A stretch of DNA of 5,719 nt from Pseudomonadota bacterium. Lineage in GTDB: Bacteria > Pseudomonadota > Gammaproteobacteria > Burkholderiales > Gallionellaceae. The translations under genes were made by a program, and so were the position numbers. Under the pieces are notes generated by a model. That model was not told where the DNA came from. It saw only the letters and a program-made list of their open reading frames with translations, and did not search any database. Positions 1 through 5,120 of this stretch are shown here, in pieces (position 1 is the first letter of the stretch; the number at the start of each line of letters is the position of its first letter). The stretch lies in assembly GCA_021847165.1 (NCBI GenBank), contig JAJZUH010000130.1:1-5719 (forward strand). Direction: 5' to 3'.

Positions 1-360
1 ATTTTGTACGCCGACCGCATCACCGACTCCATGCGCAAGGCCATCGACGAGACCGACCGCCGCCGCGCCAAGCAGGTGGCCTACAACGAGGCGCACGGCA
101 TCACGCCGCAGTCCGTGGTCAAGCGCATCAAGGACATCATCGACACCGAATACGACATGGATGGCGAGCGCCATGCGCTGAAGCTGGCGCAGACGGAAGC
201 GAAGTACCTGGCGATGAGCGAGAAGGAAGTGTCGAAGGAGATTGCGCGGCTGGAGAAGGAGATGCTTGCTGCCGCCAAGAACCTGGAGTTCGAAAAGGCC
301 GCGCAGCTGCGCGACCAGTTGAAGAAGCTGCGCGAAAGCGTGTTCATTTCACCGCTGTGA
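1..360 (+). CDS. uvrB: UvrABC excinuclease subunit B, C-terminal part (5' end outside window)
   Basis: Reading frame 1 is open from the first base, so this is the last 119 codons of a gene that begins upstream. UvrB is the DNA-damage-verifying helicase-like subunit of nucleotide excision repair; it receives damaged DNA from UvrA and recruits UvrC for incision. The fragment starts in the end of the helicase core with the UvrB-typical stretch [10 protein letters not shown], followed by the conserved [11 protein letters not shown] and a HGITP motif. It ends with a UVR domain (about residues 80-114 of the fragment, EIARLEKEM...[16 protein letters not shown]), the helical hairpin that contacts UvrC. 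The stop TGA (358-360) is 8 bases before the ATG of the phosphatase gene, which suggests co-transcription. Identification is secure; the start is not visible. Confidence 0.97.
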   Translation: MLYADRITDSMRKAIDETDRRRAKQVAYNEAHGITPQSVVKRIKDIIDTEYDMDGERHALKLAQTEAKYLAMSEKEVSKEIARLEKEMLAAAKNLEFEKAAQLRDQLKKLRESVFISPL

Positions 361-368
361 GGCAAGGC

Positions 369-857
369 ATGACGGTCAAGGTCTTATTCGTTTGTATGGG
401 CAACATCTGCCGCTCGCCCACAGCCGAGGCGGTGTTCCGCCATTATGTCGAGCAGGAGGGACTGGCCGGGCATATCCACATCGATTCGGCCGGGACGCAC
501 GATTACCATATCGGCGAAGCGCCGGATGAGCGTACGCAGCGCGCGGCAAGGCAGCGCGGTTACGACATGAGCATGCTGCGCGGAAGGCAGGTCGAGGCGG
601 GAGATTTCAGGCGCTTCGATTATGTGCTGGCGATGGACGAGGCGAACCTCGATATCCTCAAACGCCTGCGCCCGCAAGATGCGCAGGGCCACCTGGGCCT
701 GTTCCTGGAGTTCGCCCAGCGCCACGGCGAGCGCGAGGTTCCCGATCCTTATTTCGGCGGGGCGGATGGCTTCGAGCATGTGCTGGACCTGGTCGAGGAT
801 GCGGCGCACGGTTTGCTGCTGCACGTTCGCCAGCGCGATCTGCAGACTTTGTCCTGA
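369..857 (+). CDS. Low-molecular-weight protein tyrosine phosphatase
   Basis: A 162-residue cytoplasmic phosphatase of the LMW-PTP family (usual length about 150-165), which hydrolyses phosphotyrosine through a cysteinyl-phosphate intermediate. The P-loop CMGNICRS sits at residues 9-16, with Cys9 as nucleophile and Arg15 binding phosphate (C-x5-R). The general-acid motif DPY is at 126-128, followed by the expected FGG and a helix. SAGT (40-43) is a further family signature. I chose ATG 369 because it directly precedes the conserved TVKVLFVCMGN strand and has a GAGG-like ribosome-binding site a few bases upstream. A GTG at 357 in the same frame, overlapping the uvrB stop, would add only four residues. 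The gene probably shares a transcript with uvrB and ends at the hairpin at 882-911. No tyrosine kinase or capsule gene is visible nearby, so the substrate cannot be deduced; it should not be called wzb or etp on this evidence. Confidence 0.94.
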   Translation: MTVKVLFVCMGNICRSPTAEAVFRHYVEQEGLAGHIHIDSAGTHDYHIGEAPDERTQRAARQRGYDMSMLRGRQVEAGDFRRFDYVLAMDEANLDILKRLRPQDAQGHLGLFLEFAQRHGEREVPDPYFGGADGFEHVLDLVEDAAHGLLLHVRQRDLQTLS

Positions 858-881
858 GCTGCCGGTAGTTCGATGCCAATA

Positions 882-911
882 AAAAAGCGCACGGCATGCC
901 GTGCGCTTTTT
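882..911. terminator. Bidirectional intrinsic terminator between convergent genes
   Basis: A perfect 30-bp palindrome: AAAAAGCGCACGGC, AT at the centre, then its exact reverse complement. Folded, it gives a GC-rich stem (GCGCACG/CGTGCGC core) flanked by an A-run on one side and a T-run on the other. Either strand therefore has a stem followed by a U-tract. It starts 24 bases after the phosphatase stop (857) and lies 17 bases beyond the rne stop (929, - strand), the place expected for a terminator serving both converging transcripts. Confidence 0.9.
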
Positions 912-928
912 GTCATCCGCCTGCGCGG

Positions 929-3433
929 TCAGTTGCGCGTTTGCGTTTCCACCTGTTGCAACGGTTCGTTGTTCTCGATGGTATAGACCTCGCGCGGGCG
1001 CTGGCGGCGGCGCGGCGCATGTCCGTGGCTCTCCGGCACAGGGGCGATGCTGGCCGCCTTGTTCGGATCGGTCTCGATCATGGTCAGGCCGCTGCTGCTC
1101 AGGTCAAGCGGGGCTGCTGCGACCGGCGCGGCGACCGGTGCAACGGCTGCCTGGACGGCCTGTGCCTGGGTCGGGTAACACACCACTTCGGTCGGCTTCG
1201 CTTTCTTCATCGATTCCGGGTAGGCGATGTATTCGGTCGGCCTGGCGCGGGCAACTGGAGCGGGCGCGGCTGCGGCGATCTCGCCGGTAGCCGAAGCCAC
1301 AGCCTGTTCGTTCAGCTGGGTTTCGCCATTGCCGCCGGCCGGGGCCACTCCCTGCTGCTCGCGACGCTCGCGTTCGCGACGGCCGCCGCGACGACCGCGC
1401 TTGCGGCCCTCGCGGTTGCCATTGCCACCTTCTTCGCCCTGTTCACCCGCTGCGAGCGGTTTGGGCGTTTCCAGTACCGGCTTTTCAACATTGGCCGGGC
1501 GCGGCTGGCGCGGTTGCTGTTGCTGGCGCTCGCCGCGATTCTCCGCCTGGGCCTTGTCGCCGCGCGGAGCGTCTTCGCGCTCGCGACGCGGCTTGTTGCC
1601 GCCTTCGCCGCGCTCGCCACGTTCTCCGCGCTCGCGGCGCGGCTTGTTGACACCTTCGCCGCGCTCGCCACGCTCTCCGCGTTCGCGGCGCTGGTTGCCG
1701 CGGCCGCCCTTGGCGGGCGCGGCGGGTTTCTCGGGTTCGCTTTCACCGCCCAGCGACTTGAACCAGCCGAACAGACCGCCGAGCAGGGAGGTCTTCTTCT
1801 CCACCTTGACTTCATGCTTGGGAGCCGGTTGTGCCGGAGTGATGCCGCGCACCGCAGCTTGCGGGCGCTGCGCCTTGATCTCCTGGGCCGTGGGCGACGT
1901 CGCCGGCTTGGTTTCTTCCGGCTTTTCCACCAGCTTGTAGCTGGCTTGCAGATGGTCGGCGGTGATGTCGTCCTGGCGCAGGCGGTTCACGCTGTAGTGC
2001 GGCGTTTCCATATGCGGATTGGGGATGATGGTGACGCCGACCTTGAAGCGCGATTCGATGCGATGGATGTCGTTGCGCTTTTCGTTGAGCAGGAAGGTGG
2101 CTACGTCCACCGGCACCTGTGCGTGGATGGCGGCGCTGCTGTCCTTCATCGCTTCTTCCTGGATGATGCGCAGGATGTTCAGCGCGGACGATTCGGTACC
2201 GCGGATATGGCCGATGCCGTTACAGCGCGGGCAGGTGGTGTGGTTGCTCTCTTCCAGGCTGGGTGCCAGGCGCTGGCGCGACAGCTCCAGCAGGCCGAAG
2301 CGCGAGATCTTCGCGGTCTGGATGCGGGCGCGGTCGAAGTGCAGGGCATCGCGCAGGCGGTTCTCCACTTCGCGCTGGTTCTTGCTCGATTCCATGTCGA
2401 TGAAGTCGATGACGATGAGGCCGCCCAGGTCGCGCAGGCGCAACTGGCGGGCGATCTCGTCCGCGGCTTCCAGATTGGTGTTGTAGGCGGTGGTCTCGAT
2501 GTCGCCACCGCGCGTCGAACGCGCGGAGTTGATGTCGATCGCGGTGAGCGCTTCGGTGTGGTCGATCACGATGGCGCCGCCGGAAGGCAGGTTCACCTGG
2601 CGCGCATGGGCCGATTCGATCTGGTGCTCGATCTGGAAACGCGAGAACAGCGGCACATCGTCGTGGTAGCGCTTGATGCGATCCACATGGTCAGGCATCA
2701 CCGTGCCCATGAAGGCTTGCGCCTGCTGGAAGATGTCGTCGGTGTCGATCAGGATCTCGCCGATCTCGGGGTTGAAATAGTCGCGGATGGCGCGCACGAC
2801 CAGGCTGCTTTCCAGGTAGATCAGCGACGGGGCTTTTTCTGCCTTGGCCGCGCCTTCGATGGCGTCCCACAGCTGCTTGAGGTAATCGAGGTCCCACTGC
2901 AGCTCTTCCAGGTTGCGGCCGATGCCGGCAGTGCGGGCGATGATGCTCATGCCATGCGGCACTTCCATCTGCGCGAGCACGTCGCGCAATTCGTTGCGGT
3001 CTTCGCCTTCGATGCGGCGAGAGACACCGCCGCCGTTGGGGTTGTTCGGCATCAGCACGATGTAGCGGCCGGCCAGACTTATATATGTGGTGAGGGCGGC
3101 GCCCTTGTTGCCGCGCTCGTCTTTTTCCACCTGGACCAGCAGTTCCTGACCTTCCTTCAGCGCTTCCTTGATGGAGGAGCGGCTGCCGGCGCCGGGCTGG
3201 TAATACTGGGGGGAGACTTCCTTGAAGGGGAGGAAACCGTGGCGGGTACCGCCGTATTCCACGAAACAGGCTTCGAGGCTGGGCTCGATGCGGGTGATGA
3301 TGGCCTTGTAGATGTTGCTTTTGCGTTGCTCTTTGCCGGCGGTTTCAATGTCGAGGTCGATGAGTTTCTGACCATCCACAATGGCGACGCGGAGTTCTTC
3401 CGGCTGCGTCGCATTGAATAACATGCGTTTCAT
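929..3433 (-). CDS. rne: Ribonuclease E (endoribonuclease, degradosome scaffold)
   Basis: An 834-residue RNase E, the single-strand-specific endonuclease that matures 5S rRNA and tRNAs and starts mRNA decay. The start MKRMLFNATQ is the canonical N-terminus and has GGGAG 6 bases upstream of the ATG. An S1 RNA-binding domain lies at about 35-120. The DNase I-like catalytic domain carries Asp300 and Asn302 (in AIDINSAR) and Asp343 (VIDFIDM), matching E. coli Asp303/Asn305/Asp346 with a constant offset of three. The zinc-link CPRC is Cys401/Cys404. The tail extends well past the catalytic half, so this is RNase E and not the shorter RNase G. It has a probable amphipathic membrane-anchoring helix (TSLLGGLFGWFKSL, 548-561), an Arg/Gly/Glu-rich stretch (about 577-692, including 17-residue repeats), an Ala/Pro linker, and a basic terminal piece. 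The tail is shorter than in E. coli (1061 aa total) and I could not assign partner-binding sites. It is convergent with the phosphatase gene and divergent from rluC. Confidence 0.97.
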   Translation of the reverse strand: MKRMLFNATQPEELRVAIVDGQKLIDLDIETAGKEQRKSNIYKAIITRIEPSLEACFVEYGGTRHGFLPFKEVSPQYYQPGAGSRSSIKEALKEGQELLVQVEKDERGNKGAALTTYISLAGRYIVLMPNNPNGGGVSRRIEGEDRNELRDVLAQMEVPHGMSIIARTAGIGRNLEELQWDLDYLKQLWDAIEGAAKAEKAPSLIYLESSLVVRAIRDYFNPEIGEILIDTDDIFQQAQAFMGTVMPDHVDRIKRYHDDVPLFSRFQIEHQIESAHARQVNLPSGGAIVIDHTEALTAIDINSARSTRGGDIETTAYNTNLEAADEIARQLRLRDLGGLIVIDFIDMESSKNQREVENRLRDALHFDRARIQTAKISRFGLLELSRQRLAPSLEESNHTTCPRCNGIGHIRGTESSALNILRIIQEEAMKDSSAAIHAQVPVDVATFLLNEKRNDIHRIESRFKVGVTIIPNPHMETPHYSVNRLRQDDITADHLQASYKLVEKPEETKPATSPTAQEIKAQRPQAAVRGITPAQPAPKHEVKVEKKTSLLGGLFGWFKSLGGESEPEKPAAPAKGGRGNQRRERGERGERGEGVNKPRRERGERGERGEGGNKPRREREDAPRGDKAQAENRGERQQQQPRQPRPANVEKPVLETPKPLAAGEQGEEGGNGNREGRKRGRRGGRRERERREQQGVAPAGGNGETQLNEQAVASATGEIAAAAPAPVARARPTEYIAYPESMKKAKPTEVVCYPTQAQAVQAAVAPVAAPVAAAPLDLSSSGLTMIETDPNKAASIAPVPESHGHAPRRRQRPREVYTIENNEPLQQVETQTRN
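1586..1687 (-). repeat. Two 51-bp tandem repeats inside rne (17-residue RGE-rich unit)
   Basis: Two adjacent in-frame 51-bp units encode RERGERGERGEGVNKPR (residues 583-599) and RERGERGERGEGGNKPR (600-616), followed by the beginning of a third (RERE). Comparing the DNA copies by eye in a register shifted by five bases, 46 of 51 bases agree. The unit is highly charged and low in complexity, as expected for a disordered RNA-binding segment of the RNase E tail. Copy number is likely to vary between strains because the units are direct repeats and a multiple of three bases. Confidence 0.9.
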
Positions 3434-3437
3434 ATTT

Positions 3438-3494
3438 TTCTCCCGCGCTCTGACACGGGCAGAACAAAGCTACGCGCCGCTTAGCGCGCGAGAA
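3438..3494 (-). promoter_or_regulatory. Possible ribosome-binding-site-masking hairpin in the rne leader
   Basis: On the - strand, TTCTCGCGCGCT (3494 to 3483) can pair with AGCGCGGGAGAA (3449 to 3438), giving 11 of 12 base pairs with one G-G mismatch and a 33-base loop. The 3' arm contains the rne Shine-Dalgarno GGGAG (3444 to 3440), so pairing would hide it. Part of the 5' arm (CGCGC, 3488-3484) can instead form a local 5-bp stem with GCGCG (3477-3473), which would free the ribosome-binding site. RNase E of E. coli is known to control its own mRNA through leader structure; equivalence here is an inference from base-pairing only, and such GC-rich matches can arise by chance. Confidence 0.4.
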
Positions 3495-3566
3495 TGAGGG
3501 TCGTGCAAACTGCCAATGAGTTGTGGTGACGACGATGTTTCAAAGTTCTTCTTCTCGTTGTTTAGC

Positions 3567-3594
3567 TTGTCTGTAGCTGTATGCCGCCTATATA
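3567..3594 (+). promoter_or_regulatory. Candidate sigma70-type promoter for rluC
   Basis: TTGTCT (3567-3572) and TATATA (3589-3594) are separated by 16 bases and point toward rluC; each hexamer matches the consensus at four of six positions. Transcription would begin near 3601 and leave a leader of roughly 190 bases. The -10 element lies inside the palindrome CCTATATATAGG, so it could equally serve as a -10 on the other strand for rne, but no good -35 was seen there. This is a weak call. Confidence 0.3.
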
Positions 3595-3794
3595 TAGGGG
3601 CAGCACACCAAAATCTATCTGCTTTCGTGCTTAGAGCGCGCAAATCAATTACCATCACTGCTTGTCTCCGGTGAGTGAGATAACCGGGCGGGGCTGCTTC
3701 GTAGGCGGCTTGATTGCCTGCCTTAGGTTGGACGGGGGAAAATGATCATCCCGTTTCACGAAGGCGCACACGCGAGGCGCGAAGTATATTCAAA

Positions 3795-4733
3795 ATGAAT
3801 GGTTTAAGCAAAGACTCTGTCAGCTGGCTGGAAATAGACGAGGGCGGCGACGGGCAGCGTATTGATAACTTCCTGTTCCGTCACCTGAAAGGCGTGCCCA
3901 AGAGCCATGTCTATCGCATCCTGCGCGGGGAGGTGCGGGTCAACAAGAAGCGCGTGGACCAGACTTACCGGCTGCAGACGGGCGATATCCTGCGCATTCC
4001 CCCTATTCGCGTGGCGGAAAAGCCGGAAAGCGAATACGTCCCGGCCACCGAATTCCCTGTTCTGTATGAGGATGAAGCGCTGATCGCCATCAATAAACCG
4101 TCGGGGACGGCGGTCCATGGCGGAAGCGGGGTGAGTTTCGGGGTCATCGAGCAGCTGCGCAGCGCGCGGCCGCAGGCCAAGTTCCTGGAGCTGGTGCACC
4201 GGCTGGATCGAGAGACCTCGGGGGTGCTGCTGGTGGCGAAGAAGCGCTCGGCACTGACCGGGCTGCACGAGATCATGCGCGAGGGCAACAGCGACAAGCG
4301 CTATTTTGCCCTGGTACTGGGGCAGTGGAAGAACGCCAAACAGCATGTGAAGCTGCCGCTGCACAAATTCGACACGCCGCAAGGAGAGAAACGCGTGATG
4401 GTGCGCGAGGACGGGCAGGCCTCGCATACCATCTTCACCCTGCAGAAGAGCTGGCCGGAATTCACCCTGTTGGAAGCGCAGCTCAAGACCGGGCGCACCC
4501 ACCAGATCCGCGTGCACCTCTCGCATCTGGGCTTTCCCATTGCCGGCGACGACAAATACGGCGATTTCGCGCGCAACAAGGAACTGGCAAAGCGCGGCCT
4601 GAAACGGATGTTCCTGCATGCGCATTCCATCGCCTTCAATCATCCGCTGACCGGCGAATCGCTCAGCATCGAGGCGCCGTTGCCGCCCGAACTGCAGAGT
4701 TTCCTCGACAGACTGGACGCGGCAGCCGCTTAA
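3795..4733 (+). CDS. rluC: 23S rRNA pseudouridine synthase, RluC type
   Basis: A 312-residue RluA-family pseudouridine synthase. RluC isomerises U955, U2504 and U2580 of 23S rRNA (E. coli numbering), the last two near the peptidyl-transferase centre. An N-terminal S4 RNA-binding domain covers about 19-76 (RIDNFLFRHLKGVPKSHVYR...). The catalytic domain follows with INKPSG (99-104), the signature HRLDRETSG (135-143; Asp138 is the catalytic aspartate) and GRTHQIRVHL (233-242). The S4 domain, the length close to E. coli RluC and the position divergent from rne favour RluC over RluD or RluA. I chose ATG 3795 because the protein then starts as family members do. An in-frame TTG at 3714 would add 27 residues of unlike character. 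The ribosome-binding site is weak (GAAG at 3781-3784, 10 bases upstream). The first residues MNGLSKDSVSWLEID form a short unconserved lead-in. Confidence 0.93.
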   Translation: MNGLSKDSVSWLEIDEGGDGQRIDNFLFRHLKGVPKSHVYRILRGEVRVNKKRVDQTYRLQTGDILRIPPIRVAEKPESEYVPATEFPVLYEDEALIAINKPSGTAVHGGSGVSFGVIEQLRSARPQAKFLELVHRLDRETSGVLLVAKKRSALTGLHEIMREGNSDKRYFALVLGQWKNAKQHVKLPLHKFDTPQGEKRVMVREDGQASHTIFTLQKSWPEFTLLEAQLKTGRTHQIRVHLSHLGFPIAGDDKYGDFARNKELAKRGLKRMFLHAHSIAFNHPLTGESLSIEAPLPPELQSFLDRLDAAAA

Positions 4734-4758
4734 GTATTGGGCAGATCTGGCCGATAAT
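4730..4758 (+). promoter_or_regulatory. Candidate promoter for the small gene at 4797
   Basis: GATAAT (4753-4758) matches the -10 consensus at five of six positions. TTAAGT (4730-4735), 17 bases upstream, matches the -35 at three of six. It overlaps the rluC stop codon. A start near 4765 would place the hairpin at 4767-4785 at the very 5' end of the message. Read-through from rluC is an equally possible source of transcription. Confidence 0.35.
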
Positions 4759-4766
4759 TGCAGTAC

Positions 4767-4785
4767 CGGCCATTCCCAATGGCCG
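4767..4785 (+). other. Strong hairpin just upstream of the small gene's ribosome-binding site
   Basis: CGGCCATTCCCAATGGCCG is a perfect 8-bp stem with a CCC loop. Its last base is also the first G of the Shine-Dalgarno GAGGAG (4785-4790). The left arm CGGCCA (4767-4772) can alternatively pair with TGGCCG at 4748-4753, so two exclusive folds are possible on a read-through transcript. No T-run follows, so it is not a standard intrinsic terminator of rluC. Function is unknown. Confidence 0.6.
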
Positions 4786-4796
4786 AGGAGAGTGCC

Positions 4797-5120
4797 ATGC
4801 GCTATGTGCCCAGCCTGCCGCCAGTGACGACGAGTCCGTATACCCGTCAGGTGAAGGGGCTGTCCGCAGCCCAGGCAGTGAAGCCGGTGTATCCGCGCGA
4901 GCAGCCTGAATCCTACGTCGCACCGCAGGCGACCCATCAGGCGGCAGCCGGCGTGCAGCAACAGCCGCCTCGCCGGGCCCAGCCATTCGAGGATCGCCGC
5001 AAGGCTTGCCGCCGCGTCAGTCACCAGCCCGTTCTGGTCGAACTGCGTTCAGGGATCGACCGCCGCCGCCATAATCTGCGCGAGGGCGATATGGTCGAGC
5101 ATATCGACGAGCAGGCCTAG
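4797..5120 (+). CDS. Small uncharacterised protein with paired DRR motifs
   Basis: A 107-residue protein I cannot assign to a named family. ATG 4797 is preferred because GAGGAG (4785-4790) lies 6 bases upstream; in-frame TTG 4758 and ATG 4779 lack such a site, and ATG 4779 falls within the hairpin stem. Residues 1-63 are rich in Pro, Gln, Ala and Val (several tyrosines, QQQPPRR) and look disordered. The more structured-looking part is 64-107: EDRRKACRR (65-73), then HQPVLVELRSG (76-86), then IDRRRH (87-92) and an acidic end GDMVEHIDEQA. The near-symmetric arrangement of basic DRR clusters around a hydrophobic strand suggests a small nucleic-acid- or anion-binding fold, but that is a guess. 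There is no signal peptide or membrane segment. The clear ribosome-binding site and tight fit between neighbours support a real gene. Its stop overlaps that of rlmM tail to tail. Confidence 0.75.
   Translation: MRYVPSLPPVTTSPYTRQVKGLSAAQAVKPVYPREQPESYVAPQATHQAAAGVQQQPPRRAQPFEDRRKACRRVSHQPVLVELRSGIDRRRHNLREGDMVEHIDEQA

Larger units (their letters stand above)
3434..3794. other. Divergent rne-rluC intergenic region
   Basis: This 361-bp stretch separates the divergent starts of rne and rluC and must hold the leaders and promoters of both. It is lower in GC than the flanking genes. Visible elements are a long-range inverted repeat over the rne ribosome-binding site (3438-3494), a 12-bp AT-rich palindrome CCTATATATAGG (3587-3598), an 8-bp inverted repeat GCCGCCTA/TAGGCGGC (3583-3590 and 3702-3709), and a 5-bp stem CCGGT/ACCGG (3668-3672 and 3683-3687). 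A 61-62-codon open frame on the - strand (3470-3658) is probably not a gene. No convincing -35/-10 pair for rne was found. E. coli also has rne divergent from rluC with a long regulatory rne leader, which makes this region a likely regulatory one here. Confidence 0.75.

Noticed and set aside
384..824. A 146-codon - strand frame opposite the phosphatase gene
   Set aside because: It lies entirely within the phosphatase gene and shows no ribosome-binding site or domain; the + strand carries the catalytic motifs.
896..3421. An 841-codon open frame on the + strand, antisense to almost all of rne
   Set aside because: It mirrors rne codon structure in GC-rich DNA. Its translation is low-complexity Ala/Arg/Leu/Val-rich sequence without a recognisable domain, while the opposite strand has clear RNase E motifs.
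3662..3684. TTGTCT followed by GATAAC as a second rluC promoter
   Set aside because: The spacing between the hexamers is only 11 bases, too short for sigma70.
3583..3709. 8-bp inverted repeat GCCGCCTA/TAGGCGGC in the intergenic region
   Set aside because: The arms are about 110 bases apart and one overlaps the candidate -10 element, so a transcript from that promoter would lack it. It is likely chance.
3732..3754. ACGGG/CCCGT stem enclosing the palindrome ATGATCAT upstream of rluC
   Set aside because: A 5-bp stem with a 13-base loop is too weak to call, and it matches no operator I recognise.
3785..3797. TATATT just before the rluC ATG as a -10 element of a leaderless transcript
   Set aside because: No -35-like hexamer lies at the right distance and it is too close to the start codon; a weak GAAG site is a more ordinary explanation.
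3804..5024. A 406-codon open frame on the - strand across rluC and the small gene
   Set aside because: It is antisense to rluC, which has full family motifs; the translation is His/Arg/Leu-rich and spans two real genes, typical of a GC-rich shadow frame.
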